NCBI RefSeq assembly: GCF_900106745.1
Contig: NZ_FNNV01000007.1
Coordinates: 62,001-126,000, forward strand
Direction: 5' to 3'
Source: Paenibacillus sp. CF384
GTDB taxonomy: Bacteria; Bacillota; Bacilli; Paenibacillales; Paenibacillaceae
Length of the DNA stretch: 64,000 bases
Shown here one piece after another: positions 36,495-45,910 of this stretch. Position 1 is the first letter of the stretch; each line of letters opens with the position of its first letter. The translations under genes were made by a program, and so were the position numbers. The notes under the pieces were generated by a model. That model was not told the DNA's origin and did not search any database. It saw only the letters and a list, made by a program, of their open reading frames with translations.

Positions 36495-37034
36495 CTAGCG
36501 AGCAGCATAAGAGTCAGCAGGTGCTGTCAAATAGGCCGCAAGCTTGTCCGCGCTTTGCGTGAGCTCTTCGTCGGTCAAACGAGGAGCATGGAACACCATA
36601 AACGGCGGAACATACTTCATCTCGGTGAGCAGGACCGTAGCTTGAAGCGGAAGCAGCAGCTGCTCCATCGTGTAGAGGCTCTCGCCATCCGGACGATAGG
36701 AGTCTTCAGCACGGCCAACGGAAATGGCCAGCACGTACTCCTTGCCTTTGAGTTGATTGCCTGTCCCGTAGCCAAAGCCGTAGGTGTATACTTGATCCTG
36801 CCATTTCTTAAGCAGCGACGGCGTGCTGTACCAGTGAAACGGAAATTGGAATACGATACGGTCATGCTGCAGCAGGAGCTGCTGTTCTTTCTCGACATCG
36901 ATCATTTCATTCGGATACGTTTGGTATAAGTCATGTACAGTAATACCGGGCTCTTGCTGCAAACGTTCTTTCCACATCCGGTTGACGCGGGATTCTTGCA
37001 TGTTAGGATGTGCGACAATCACAAGTGTTCTCAT
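36495..37034 (-). CDS. Flavodoxin-fold NAD(P)H oxidoreductase (YwrO/KefF-like)
   Basis: A 179-residue flavoprotein of the NAD(P)H:quinone oxidoreductase family. MRTLVIVAHPNMQESRVNR opens the flavodoxin fold. IVFQFPFHWYSTPSLLKKWQDQVYTYGFGYG is the diagnostic FMN/quinone-site region (given here as FPFHWYSTP plus YGFGYG). It reduces quinones or related electrophiles with two electrons in the cytoplasm. Start: ATG at 37034 with GAGGAG ten bases upstream. It appears to be a single-gene unit; the upstream gap holds an inverted-repeat cluster. Confidence 0.87.
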   Translation of the reverse strand: MRTLVIVAHPNMQESRVNRMWKERLQQEPGITVHDLYQTYPNEMIDVEKEQQLLLQHDRIVFQFPFHWYSTPSLLKKWQDQVYTYGFGYGTGNQLKGKEYVLAISVGRAEDSYRPDGESLYTMEQLLLPLQATVLLTEMKYVPPFMVFHAPRLTDEELTQSADKLAAYLTAPADSYAAR

Positions 37035-37122
37035 GGTGACGTAACTCCTCTGTTAAGAAAATGATATAGGGATTATAGCATAGATCCCTGCTAGAAAAAT
37101 AAAAAACCGCAGCTGTTACGCG

Positions 37123-37309
37123 CTAACGAATCGTAGAGGTCTTATTTGACCGAAAATAGCCCCATTTCAATTCTAACGAATTGTGGGGGTCTTATTTTGG
37201 GAAAATGGTGCGAAAACAGGCTTATCGATACGAAATAAGACCTGTAGGATTCGTTAGATTTTCAAACCTGTTCATTTCGCCGAAATAAGGCCTGTATGGT
37301 TCGTTAGAG
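37123..37309. repeat. Four-copy inverted-repeat cluster
   Basis: A ~25-base element starting CTAACGAAT and ending GGTCTTATTT occurs in forward orientation at about 37123 and 37173, and in reverse (AAATAAGRCCTGTA...TTCGTTAG) at 37233 and 37283. The two pairs can fold into long stems. It lies in the 406-base gap 37035-37440; the rest of that gap shows no gene or other element I can name. It may be a dispersed intergenic repeat of this genome. Confidence 0.75.
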
Positions 37310-37440
37310 TTTGAAAGACGAGGGGTGAAGCGCAAATTCGCATGTCGGGGGTTGGGGAGAGGATCGGGAGCGTGGGCGTATGTCGGAGGTGAAGAGCGAG
37401 GCAAGAGAGCACAGTCAACGTGCAACCCCTGCCTATATTA

Positions 37441-38697
37441 CTAGCTGTACCGCTGCGAGAAATGGACGCCGCCGAATACATCCTGCAGCAGCCATGTCGC
37501 CGCACCGGCGAGAATTTGATGCTGCTCGACGCTCTTGAATACAAAGCGCGAGCTCCCCGTCTCCGTCGGGAACGGGAAGGCATCGAGGCGCCGCTTCACT
37601 TCCTGCATGAAGGTATCCGAGCGGCTCGGCCAGCCGCCGATAATTAATTTTTCCGGACTCATGAAATTATAAATCGTTGCCATCAGCTGACTCATGACCT
37701 GCGCCGCCTGATGCATCATCGGCTGCAGCCATTCAGCGCCTTGCTCATACAACGCCAGCACCTCGTCGAAATGCTGCGGTAAAACAACGTCGACACCGGC
37801 ACCTGCTTCTACCCCTGCACTCCCACTCGCACTCGCACCAGCAGCAACCGCTGCCTCCCTCGCCGCCAACTGCGCGCGCTGCAGCATATACGGCATAGTC
37901 AGCACCGTTTCGATGCAGCCCCGATTGCCGCATTTGCACAGCATGCCGCCCGCATCGACGATGGTATGGCCGATTTCGCCCGCGGCACCGTTAGAGCCGG
38001 CATAGATCTGCTCATTAATGATAATGCCGGCGCCTATCCCTTCCTCCACGGACACGTAGATGACATTGCGATACGCGGCGTTCAGGCCGTAATAATACTC
38101 CGCGAAGACCGAGGCGTTCATATCATTGACCACTTCGATGACACAATCATAGACGTCAGCCAGATGGGCCTGCACCGAGAACTCGCTGAGCTGCAGGCCG
38201 CGCGAGAGCTTGATTGTCCCGCTTTGCTCGTCGATGATGCCGGGCGACACGATGCTGATGCCCTTGATCCGCGCAAGCTCGGCAATGCCGGACTGCTTCA
38301 TCAGCCGAGGGATGGCCTCGCTCAGATAGCGCCTCACAGCATCATTTCCGTGCATGCTCGGCACCACGTCGACATGGACAATCTCGCCGTGGAAATTCAC
38401 GAGCGCACACGTAAAGGACTGACCGCCAAGGCCGATCACGATGACGTATCCTTTACTTCGCGTAATTTCGAGCTGCACCGCTTTGCGCCCCACGGTCGTC
38501 GTATCGGTCTTCCCCAGCTCGTCAATGAATCCTTCGCGAATCAATTCATCGACCTGCGAAGATACGGTTGTCGGTGTCAAATGGGCTAGCTTCGCGATCT
38601 CTACGCGGGTTAACGTTCCTTTCCGATGAAACAGTCGAAGAATCGCGGCGCGATTCATCTCCTTCATCGTTTGGAGGTCTCCTTTGATCGGCTTCAT
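37441..38697 (-). CDS. ROK-family transcriptional repressor (NagC/XylR type)
   Basis: A 418-residue ROK regulator. The N-terminal winged helix reads NRAAILRLFHRKGTLTRVE and IAKLAHLTPTTVSSQVDELI. The sugar-kinase-like part has VIGLGGQSFTCALVN, EEGIGAGIIINEQIYAGSNG and the zinc motif CKCGNRGCIE. An Ala/Gly/Ser-rich insert (about 290-310) is low complexity and probably recent. Start: ATG at 38697 with GAAGGAG ahead; an in-frame ATG seven codons upstream is less well placed. It lies at the 3' end of the second transporter operon. It likely represses amino-sugar or related genes until a sugar binds; its target may be the 25-base element found at 45886 and 49417. Confidence 0.9.
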   Translation of the reverse strand: MKPIKGDLQTMKEMNRAAILRLFHRKGTLTRVEIAKLAHLTPTTVSSQVDELIREGFIDELGKTDTTTVGRKAVQLEITRSKGYVIVIGLGGQSFTCALVNFHGEIVHVDVVPSMHGNDAVRRYLSEAIPRLMKQSGIAELARIKGISIVSPGIIDEQSGTIKLSRGLQLSEFSVQAHLADVYDCVIEVVNDMNASVFAEYYYGLNAAYRNVIYVSVEEGIGAGIIINEQIYAGSNGAAGEIGHTIVDAGGMLCKCGNRGCIETVLTMPYMLQRAQLAAREAAVAAGASASGSAGVEAGAGVDVVLPQHFDEVLALYEQGAEWLQPMMHQAAQVMSQLMATIYNFMSPEKLIIGGWPSRSDTFMQEVKRRLDAFPFPTETGSSRFVFKSVEQHQILAGAATWLLQDVFGGVHFSQRYS

Positions 38698-38727
38698 GAC
38701 GGCTCTCCTTCTGTTCATGTAATAAAC

Positions 38728-40506
38728 TTACGCGCCTAGCAAATTCGCCGGATCCTGATAGAAAGGGATTCGAATCGTGACCGAGGTTCCGATCCCCGGA
38801 CGACTGTAGAGCGAAACCCCATACGCTTCGCCGAATTGCAGCTTAATGCGCGAATCGACATTGCGAATGCCATACCCTATCTGCACGCCGCGCGGATTCA
38901 TGATTTGCTCCAACAGGTCTTGCCTGATGCCGACCCCATCGTCAATGATCCGAAACACGATATGCTGCTCTTCCTTGTGCGCCGTAATCCGAATGTTAAT
39001 CTGATCGCCATACCAGGCATGCTTCAGCGTATTCTCGATAAAAGGCTGAAGGACAAGCTTAACCGTCGCAAACGACAATACTTCCGGATCAATCTCGTAA
39101 TAGACGCGCAGTCGATTCTCGTATTTGGCCTGCTGCAGCTCGGTGTACACCTTGCAGTGCTCCACCTCATTCGTAATCGAGGTGAGAATACGTCCATCGT
39201 TCAGCGATAACCGATAAAACTTGGCAAGTCCGAACACCGTCTTCTGCAGCTTATCGTTCTGCCCGAATTTAGCCAACCTGCTAATCGAGGACAGCGTGTT
39301 ATATAAGAAATGAGGATTGATCTGAGCCTGGAGAAACTCCAGCTCCGCTTCCTTCTTCTGAAGATTCGCCACATACAGGTTCTGAATCATCTCTTCCATA
39401 TTCCGCCCCATATTGTTAAACGCATCGCCGATTTGGGCGAATTCGTCGCGGCTCTTGAAATGAATGCGTTTGGAGAAATCCCCTTCGCGGAACGAGTCGA
39501 TGGCCGCGATAATTTTCGTCATTTTGCGGATAAAATAGCGCGAGAACAGTGCACTGATGAGGATAAGAACCGTCACCACCATAATGCACATCATAATATA
39601 CACATTCCGGACGGAGACCGCATTCTCCTTCAGATAGCTCCGGGGAATATAGGCAGACAGCTTCCAATTCAGTCCCGCGACCGGCCTCGTCATGACCAAA
39701 TAGTCGTTCCCCGCGGCTTCGCTGTCCCAATTCGCCTCAAGCGAGGATGGCGCGGAGGTAAACAGCGTCTTCCCGTCCCAGTCCGACACGACCAGCACGC
39801 TGTTGTCCGTAATTTTACGGTAATCGACCGCCTGAAGCAGGTCGCTGATCTTCGTGACAATCCGCATAAACCCGAACTGCTTGCTGCCCTCATCGAAATT
39901 AATCAATCGGCGCATAAGCGAGATGTTGCCGAAACGAGCGTCGTTATCCACCTGCCGCCAGACGAAAGTTTGCCCATAAATCTCTTGCGGGAAGTCGAGC
40001 TGTTTATACCATTCCTGCACTCTCAAACGATCCATATGCATAATTTCAAAATCGCGCCCCGTAGACAGCGGATCCATCTCGCTGCCTCTAGCGAAGAATA
40101 CCTCGGGTACGGTCGGATTATCGGTATAAATATCAAGCCACACATTGTTGACCATAGAGCTGAGCATATTCGTCAGCTTCGGCTGCAAATAGCGTGACAT
40201 ATTTTCATAGCTATAGTAGCCTTCCTCGTATTTGCTCAAATTATTTTGCATCGTTTGGTCGAGGTACAGCTCATCTGAGATATGCTTGATATCTTCCATC
40301 CGATAGGCGATATTATCATGAATTTGACTGAGCGTGCCGCTGACGGCTGCGCTCGTCTGCTCCTCGCCCGATCGAACGGAAGACGTATACGCATAGTAGC
40401 CGATGGCCAGAACAGGCAGGAGGAGCAGAATCAAATAAGAGAGAAACAGCTTCTTCCCGACAGAGAGGTATTTCGAATGCTTCGTGCCTGGCCCCATGTG
40501 AGTCAC
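38728..40506 (-). CDS. YesM-type sensor histidine kinase (second system)
   Basis: A 592-residue membrane kinase. A membrane segment near the N-terminus (LFLSYLILLLLPVLAIGYYAY) and another at about 295-315 flank an extracellular sensor domain. HAMP follows (FSKRIHFKSRDEFAQIGDAFNNMGR). His lies in QAQINPHFLYNTLSS. The ATPase region has QPFIENTLKHAWYG and IIDDGVGI. The start is unclear: GTG at 40506 follows the regulator stop directly, and an ATG three codons later is also possible; neither has an ideally spaced ribosome site. Coupling to the upstream gene would explain that. It pairs with the AraC-type regulator immediately upstream. Confidence 0.9.
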   Translation of the reverse strand: MTHMGPGTKHSKYLSVGKKLFLSYLILLLLPVLAIGYYAYTSSVRSGEEQTSAAVSGTLSQIHDNIAYRMEDIKHISDELYLDQTMQNNLSKYEEGYYSYENMSRYLQPKLTNMLSSMVNNVWLDIYTDNPTVPEVFFARGSEMDPLSTGRDFEIMHMDRLRVQEWYKQLDFPQEIYGQTFVWRQVDNDARFGNISLMRRLINFDEGSKQFGFMRIVTKISDLLQAVDYRKITDNSVLVVSDWDGKTLFTSAPSSLEANWDSEAAGNDYLVMTRPVAGLNWKLSAYIPRSYLKENAVSVRNVYIMMCIMVVTVLILISALFSRYFIRKMTKIIAAIDSFREGDFSKRIHFKSRDEFAQIGDAFNNMGRNMEEMIQNLYVANLQKKEAELEFLQAQINPHFLYNTLSSISRLAKFGQNDKLQKTVFGLAKFYRLSLNDGRILTSITNEVEHCKVYTELQQAKYENRLRVYYEIDPEVLSFATVKLVLQPFIENTLKHAWYGDQINIRITAHKEEQHIVFRIIDDGVGIRQDLLEQIMNPRGVQIGYGIRNVDSRIKLQFGEAYGVSLYSRPGIGTSVTIRIPFYQDPANLLGA

Positions 40507-42015
40507 TCATCCTTGTTTTCGATAATCGCTTGGCGTCAAGCCGAATTGATCCTTGAACTGGCGGTTAAAGCTGCTCAGCTTCTTGTACCCCAAGCGGTTC
40601 GCCACCTCGTATACCTTCGTGCTAGGTACTTGAAGCAGCACGCTTGCCCGCTCCATCCGCTTCGCAATGACATAATCGCTGAAGTTCAGGCCCGCTTCCT
40701 CCTTGAACATGTAGCCCAAGTAATTGGGCGAGAAAGAGAAGTAGTTCGCGACATCCTTGAGCGTCAGTTCTTCCTCGACATGATCCATAATGTACTTCTC
40801 TACTTCCTCAATCAGCTTCCGATTCTTCTTCTGTTTCCGCTGATAGAGCGTCTCGGAGAGCTGGAACAGCCGACTTCTGAGCCACCACTGAATATCCTCC
40901 ACCGTCTCGAATTGAAAGACGATATCGAGCTTATCGAAGCCGAGGCCGAGAATCTGGTACAAGTCCTCATTGACGGTGCGCAGCCTGAAATCAAGCTGGG
41001 AAATCACATGAAGCAAGTACACGTATACCGCATGCTTATCGTCGAAGGTCTTCACCAAGGCGCATAAGTCCTCGACGCACTCGTCAACGCGCACCAGCTG
41101 ATATTGAATCAAAGCGGTAAAGAGCGAATCCAGCACTTCGCTGAGCTGCTTCGCCTTTAAGCCGGTTTGAGGCTTAATGTCGGAGAACGGAATGACCTTG
41201 CCCTTGCCGTAAAACATTTTGTTCGCGATGGCGTCCTTCGCGCATTGATACGATTCCGGAATATGATGAAGCTCGCGTACAAGCGTGCCGAGGCCCGCTG
41301 TCACCGACCAGTTCAGCTTCGAGCTGACTGCATGCATGACAAGCTTCAACTGCTCTTGCGGCTGCGTGCCTTCCAAGATAACGACCATGCGTTTCTCATC
41401 GGTTTTGCAGAAATAGGGCAGATTCATCTCCACTAACAGCTCGGCAAGCTGCTGCAGCTGTTTGTCAAAGGCGGTGGTCTGCTTCTCCACGCCTGCCGCT
41501 CTCAGCTTCCAATGCATATCGTCCATCTCCATGATTCCGATGGACAAGCCGGCTGACGGCGTCAGCTCCGTGCGTGCATCATATCCGCTCAGCAGTTGAT
41601 TGACCGCCTCGCTCTTGTGCCACTCGGAACGAGTCGTCTCGCTGTCGAGTTCGGCTTTGACCCCTTGCAGCACCTCGAACAATTCATCATCATTGACCGG
41701 CTTCAGCACATACCCGGCCGCGCTAAGCGAGATCGCCTGCTTCGCATAATGGAATTCGGAATACCCGCTCACGAAGACGACGCGAAGCTGCGGTCTCTGC
41801 TCCATAATCTGTCTAACCATTTCGAGCCCCGACATGATGGGCATGTTGATATCCGTGACGAGGATATCTACTTTATTGTTCTGCATGTACTCAAGCGCAC
41901 TGAAGCTGTTATTAATTGCGGCGACGACGTTCATGCCAAGCTTGTCCCAGTCGATATGCTGCTGCAGTCCGATCAAATCCATCGTTTCGTCATCTACAAC
42001 CAGAACACTGTACAC
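40507..42015 (-). CDS. YesN-type response regulator with AraC DNA-binding domain (second system)
   Basis: A 502-residue regulator. The receiver has VLVVDDETMDLIGL, phospho-acceptor Asp in ILVTDINMPIMSG, and LKPVNDDELFE. The C-terminal HTH pair reads LTLKDVANYFSFSPNYLGYMF and VYEVANRLGYKKLSSFNRQF, then GLTPSDYRKQG. Start: GTG at 42015 with GGAGGTGA four bases upstream. The gene is separated from the binding-protein gene upstream by a long hairpin (42034-42072). It probably activates the transporter operon. Confidence 0.92.
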   Translation of the reverse strand: MYSVLVVDDETMDLIGLQQHIDWDKLGMNVVAAINNSFSALEYMQNNKVDILVTDINMPIMSGLEMVRQIMEQRPQLRVVFVSGYSEFHYAKQAISLSAAGYVLKPVNDDELFEVLQGVKAELDSETTRSEWHKSEAVNQLLSGYDARTELTPSAGLSIGIMEMDDMHWKLRAAGVEKQTTAFDKQLQQLAELLVEMNLPYFCKTDEKRMVVILEGTQPQEQLKLVMHAVSSKLNWSVTAGLGTLVRELHHIPESYQCAKDAIANKMFYGKGKVIPFSDIKPQTGLKAKQLSEVLDSLFTALIQYQLVRVDECVEDLCALVKTFDDKHAVYVYLLHVISQLDFRLRTVNEDLYQILGLGFDKLDIVFQFETVEDIQWWLRSRLFQLSETLYQRKQKKNRKLIEEVEKYIMDHVEEELTLKDVANYFSFSPNYLGYMFKEEAGLNFSDYVIAKRMERASVLLQVPSTKVYEVANRLGYKKLSSFNRQFKDQFGLTPSDYRKQG

Positions 42016-42033
42016 GTCATCACCTCCAAATAA

Positions 42034-42072
42034 TGCCAAGAAAAGGTATACTTAGTATACCTTCTCTTGGCA
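42034..42072 (-). terminator. Long stem-loop between binding-protein gene and two-component genes
   Basis: TGCCAAGA and AAGGTATAC (minus strand, one base apart from perfect) form an 18-pair stem with the loop TAA. No T-run follows; the next gene's ribosome site begins about 8 bases later. It probably damps read-through into the regulator gene or stabilises the binding-protein mRNA. Confidence 0.65.
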
Positions 42073-42089
42073 TAGAACCCTATGATTAT

Positions 42090-43775
42090 TTATTCGGCAT
42101 TGATTCGTTTCAGGTTGTCCTGCCACTTCGTTGTTTTGAACGCAAGCAGCTTGTCGTAACCCGCGGAATTTGCCTCTTCGCTCGCCGTATTCAGCATCGC
42201 TTCCACTTCTGCATCATCCTTCGCGAAGATCGCTTTGGCGAACACACGTGTAAAGATATCGCTGATCCGTTGTGCAATTACGCCTTCTTCCGAAGTCGGA
42301 GCCGGATCCATGTTAGCAAATTGCGTGATGTTGTACGCTGTTTTCCATGCTACTGCGTTCTGTGCGATCGTTGCCCACTCTTGTTGATCAGCCGGCAGCG
42401 ACAATTCATGCTTCGATTTCGCTTGATCGATGAACGTCGTGTTCCCTGCCCAGTTGAAGGAATCCATCGTGGACATCATTTTGCTCAAGCCTTCTTTATC
42501 CGTTGCGTATTTATCCGTAAATTTCGGTGCATCCGTCTCGTCAGCGCCATCCCAGTACAGACCTGGAGGACCCCAGAAGCCTACGCGTTGTCCTTCGGCA
42601 CCTGTCAGCCAGTCGAGGTAAGCGAAGATGCCTTCCGGATCTTTCGCCGATGTAGTAATCATGTTGACGTTCCAGCCAAGCGAATCATACTGCGTTGCAA
42701 AAATCTTGTTCTTATCCAATCCGCCCTTCTGCAGCGGCCAAATCATCGTGTATCCAGCGCTCGGGTCAGCAGCCTTCAGGGCAACCGTACCTCTAGCACC
42801 CAGGTCCGTTACGTTAAAAGCAGAGGCGACGGCTACTTTGCCGGTCGTTACTTTCTCACGCACTTGCTCGATTTTTTGTGTCAAAGCATCTTGAGTAACA
42901 AGCTTCTCACGGAAGAGTTTGCTTGCGTATTGCAGCGTTTCTTTGAAGGTTGGGTCTGTGAAGATGGACTCCAGCTTGTCGCCGCCAGCGTTTGGCACGG
43001 CCATTTGACTAACGAATTGTACCGGGTGATCCTCTGCAAAACCGGAGTACAGCTCATAGATACCTTGTGCGCCGATACTCGTTTCGAACGGGATGATCTT
43101 CGGATATTTCTCTTTCACCAGCTTCAAGTAAGCATACAGATCATCGAACGTTTCCAGCTTCGGCGAACCCAGCTCGGTGTAAATCTTCGTATTGACGATG
43201 TAACCGCCGTTACCGCGTGCAGAGTTGGCATACCAGTTCGGGAATACATACAGGTGGCCGTCTTCTGCCTTCAGCATGTTCAGCGTGGCATCGCCCGCCC
43301 ATTTCTTCAAGTTCGGGTATTTATCTACGTATTGATCCAGTGCAACCAGCTTGCCTGCCGCTCTGAGCTTCTCGACATTCGCGTCGCGCTCGCCCCAGAT
43401 GACGTCCGGCAGTTCATCGGATGCAATCATGGCATTCAGCTTTACTTCCGGCGAGCTGCCTGCTTGCACAGCCGTTACCGTTACTTTCTTATTATCTTGA
43501 ATCCACTTCGTGCCGGGATCGGCTCCCCACGGATTCTGTGTGTACCAGTCATAGTTGCCATAGAAGCTGAAGGAAACAGGGGTTACGCCAAACTCAAATG
43601 CAGGAGCAGCATCAGGTGTGTTCGTCGTTGCTTCCGCCTGATTAGTGGTGTTTGTTGCTGCAGCCGTTGAATCGTTGTTGTTGTTCGTTTCTGACTTTGA
43701 TGCGCATCCTGCCATTAACATGGATGTACTAAGCAGCATAACTCCAAGCGATGTGGCGATTCTTTTTCTCTTCAT
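42090..43775 (-). CDS. Solute-binding lipoprotein (LipO/LplA-type)
   Basis: A 561-residue binding protein of the long LplA-like class. The lipoprotein signal peptide has MLLSTSMLMAGCAS with the lipobox Cys; an Asn/Thr-rich linker follows (NNNNDSTAAATNTTNQ). The body contains VSFSFYGNYDWYTQNPWGAD, ELPDVIWGERDANVEKLRA, LYVFPNWYANSARGNGGYIVN and AYLDWLTGAEGQRVGFWGPPG. GGAGGG precedes the ATG at 43775. It is third in the operon, after both permeases. Long binding proteins of this type often carry complex polysaccharide fragments; the ligand is unknown. Confidence 0.92.
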   Translation of the reverse strand: MKRKRIATSLGVMLLSTSMLMAGCASKSETNNNNDSTAAATNTTNQAEATTNTPDAAPAFEFGVTPVSFSFYGNYDWYTQNPWGADPGTKWIQDNKKVTVTAVQAGSSPEVKLNAMIASDELPDVIWGERDANVEKLRAAGKLVALDQYVDKYPNLKKWAGDATLNMLKAEDGHLYVFPNWYANSARGNGGYIVNTKIYTELGSPKLETFDDLYAYLKLVKEKYPKIIPFETSIGAQGIYELYSGFAEDHPVQFVSQMAVPNAGGDKLESIFTDPTFKETLQYASKLFREKLVTQDALTQKIEQVREKVTTGKVAVASAFNVTDLGARGTVALKAADPSAGYTMIWPLQKGGLDKNKIFATQYDSLGWNVNMITTSAKDPEGIFAYLDWLTGAEGQRVGFWGPPGLYWDGADETDAPKFTDKYATDKEGLSKMMSTMDSFNWAGNTTFIDQAKSKHELSLPADQQEWATIAQNAVAWKTAYNITQFANMDPAPTSEEGVIAQRISDIFTRVFAKAIFAKDDAEVEAMLNTASEEANSAGYDKLLAFKTTKWQDNLKRINAE

Positions 43776-43855
43776 CGATAACCCTCCATGTACTTGTTAT
43801 ATTAAGCTATTTCGCGTAAAACCGCTGTAACAATTCTTGGGCTGACTGCCGGCAG

Positions 43856-44749
43856 CTAACCTTTCAACGAACCGACAAGCACGCCTTTCACAAAATACTT
43901 CTGTACGAACGGATACGTAAACATGATCGGCAGCACGGCTACAATCATCGTGGCCATCGATAACGACTTCGTCGTGATAGACTGCATCGCCGCAATGCGA
44001 TCTTGGGCAGCCGAGTTCAAGTTCAGAAGCTCGGTCGTCATGATGTTGGAGTTCAGAATTTGCTGGAGCAGCGCCTGAATCGGCAGCAGCTCGGACTTCG
44101 TGATGTACAGGCCGGCATAGAACCAGTCGTTCCAGAGCGAGACGGCCGTAAACAAGGAGAGCGTCGCGATGATGGGGCCGGATAATGGAAGTACGATTCG
44201 GAATAACACGCCGAAGTTGCTGCACCCGTCCATACGGGCAGATTCTTCTAGGCCATCAGGCAGGTCCCTAAAGAAGGAGATGAACACAATCATATTCCAC
44301 ACGTTTATGATGCCTGGGATAACCAGCACCCAGAAGGAATCCAGTAAGTGCATGTTGCGAATCAGCATGTAAGTCGGAATCAATCCGCCGCTGAAGTACA
44401 TCGTGAATACGCAGAAGAGCATGTAGGCTTTGCGGCCGATCAGATTCTTCCGCGACATCCCGAAGGAGAAGATCGCCGTACAGAGAATGGCGACTGAGGT
44501 TCCAATTAATGTCCGCAGCACGGATATGTAGAAGGCATCCAGCAGCCGTCCGTCTTGAAAGACGATGGAGTAGTTCTGCAGCGTGAAGCTGCGCGGCCAG
44601 AAGGTGATCCCTCCAAGCTCCGTGTCGGAGCCCAGGTTAAACGAGATGACAATCGAGTTCCAGAAGGGATAGAAGCATACGAAAGCCAGCAAGACTAGCA
44701 GCGTGTAGACGAGGGTGTGAAAGATTTTATCTCCGGTACTGCGTTTCAT
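43856..44749 (-). CDS. ABC transporter permease (LplC/YtcP-like)
   Basis: A 297-residue permease with six membrane segments (VYTLLVLLAFVCFYPFWNS at the start). The EAA loop reads EESARMDGCSNFGVLFRIVLPLSGP, and the C-terminus is QKYFVKGVLVGSLKG as in LplC-type subunits. Start: ATG at 44749 with GAGGAGG nine bases upstream; the reading frame extends much further up but overlaps the preceding gene. It follows the LplB-like subunit after 31 bases. Confidence 0.92.
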   Translation of the reverse strand: MKRSTGDKIFHTLVYTLLVLLAFVCFYPFWNSIVISFNLGSDTELGGITFWPRSFTLQNYSIVFQDGRLLDAFYISVLRTLIGTSVAILCTAIFSFGMSRKNLIGRKAYMLFCVFTMYFSGGLIPTYMLIRNMHLLDSFWVLVIPGIINVWNMIVFISFFRDLPDGLEESARMDGCSNFGVLFRIVLPLSGPIIATLSLFTAVSLWNDWFYAGLYITKSELLPIQALLQQILNSNIMTTELLNLNSAAQDRIAAMQSITTKSLSMATMIVAVLPIMFTYPFVQKYFVKGVLVGSLKG

Positions 44750-44780
44750 AGCCTGCGGCCTCCTCTGCGTGATGTGTGAA

Positions 44781-45770
44781 TTACCATAGGCTTGAGCCCT
44801 TCCTTCTGGCGATTGCGTTGGCTGCGATGAGCAAGCCAAGGTTGATGACGGACTTGAGCAGGCCGACCGCCGTTGCGTAAGAGTATCTGGAATTCTTGAA
44901 CCCGACTCGGTACACATAGGTGTCTACCACGTTTGCTACTTCGGCCAGCGTAGGGCTGATGGCAAGCAGCAATATATCTTCGAAACCGGCATTGAGGATG
45001 TTCCCTACTGCCAGGATCATGAAAATAATAATGATCGGTCGAATGCTCGGCAGCGTGACCAGAAACACTTGCTTGAATCGGCTCGCGCCGTCCATGGCGG
45101 CTGCTTCATAGAGCGTTGGGTCTACGCCGGCGATTGCGGCTAAGTAGACGATGGAAGCAAACCCGATTTCTTTCCACACGTTCGCGCTGATTAAGATCGT
45201 CCAGAAGTATTCCGGCAGCGAGAGGAAATTGATTGGCTCATCGATGAGGTTCAGTTTCTCAAGCGCCATATTCAAGCTTCCGTTATCGACGGCCAGCATG
45301 GAGCTGACGAAGCCCGCCACGATAACCCAGGAGAAGAAATGCGGCAGGTAGCTGATCGTTTGCACGATTCGCTTGAAGTACATGTTCTTCACTTCATTCA
45401 ACATAAGGGCCAGCACGATCGGAGCCGGGAAGCAGACGAGCAGCTTCAGCACGCTGATCCAGATCGTATTGGAGAGCACCTCGCCGAACTCAGGCGATTC
45501 GAAGAAGATGCGAAAGTGCTTGAAGCCAACCCACGGACTGGCGAAGAAACCTTTGAACATATCGTAATCTTGGAAAGCCGTTAACAAGCCGTAAAGCGGA
45601 ATGTAGCTGAATACGAATAAGAAAACCAGCGCCGGAAGGACCATAAGCTGCAAATCCCACTGGCGGCCAAACAGCACCAGCTTACTCTTGCGCGGCCGTT
45701 CTGCACGGGCACTCGGTTGTGCGGCGAAGCGGCTGATATTCGGATTCTCTGTCGACGATTTACTCTGCAC
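44781..45770 (-). CDS. ABC transporter permease (LplB/YteP-like)
   Basis: A 329-residue permease with six membrane segments (LMVLPALVFLFVFSYIPLYG first). The EAA loop is YEAAAMDGASRFKQVFLVTLPSIRP. IVQTISYLPHFFSWVIVAGF is typical of the LplB/YteP class. The GTG at 45770 has AAGGTGA five bases upstream and is preferred over a GTG three codons earlier that overlaps that site. It is the first gene of the second transporter operon. Its upstream region carries the 25-base element at 45886. Confidence 0.9.
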   Translation of the reverse strand: MQSKSSTENPNISRFAAQPSARAERPRKSKLVLFGRQWDLQLMVLPALVFLFVFSYIPLYGLLTAFQDYDMFKGFFASPWVGFKHFRIFFESPEFGEVLSNTIWISVLKLLVCFPAPIVLALMLNEVKNMYFKRIVQTISYLPHFFSWVIVAGFVSSMLAVDNGSLNMALEKLNLIDEPINFLSLPEYFWTILISANVWKEIGFASIVYLAAIAGVDPTLYEAAAMDGASRFKQVFLVTLPSIRPIIIIFMILAVGNILNAGFEDILLLAISPTLAEVANVVDTYVYRVGFKNSRYSYATAVGLLKSVINLGLLIAANAIARRKGSSLW

Positions 45771-45885
45771 CGGAATCACCTTCTATCTCGTTTCTCTTGT
45801 ATCTTCATGATAAGGTGATTCGGTGCAACGAAATACTCCCTTCATCAACGAAAAGAGTCTGCGATTCAACGCCCTTTTTCGATTT

Positions 45886-45910
45886 ATTATTCCAGTGAAT
45901 TAATAAATTA
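45886..45910. promoter_or_regulatory. 25-bp element upstream of the second transporter operon
   Basis: Matches 49417-49441 at 21 of 25 positions; both begin ATTATTCCA and end AATTA or AAATTA. The core is a rough dyad, ATTCCA-N-TGRATT. It lies 116 bases upstream of the first permease and just overlaps the stop of the GH3 gene. It is a candidate operator, perhaps for the ROK repressor. Confidence 0.5.

Noticed and set aside
41916-43670. 584-codon plus-strand frame opposite the binding-protein gene
   Set aside because: It is antisense to a well-supported lipoprotein gene, lacks a ribosome site and has no recognisable domain.
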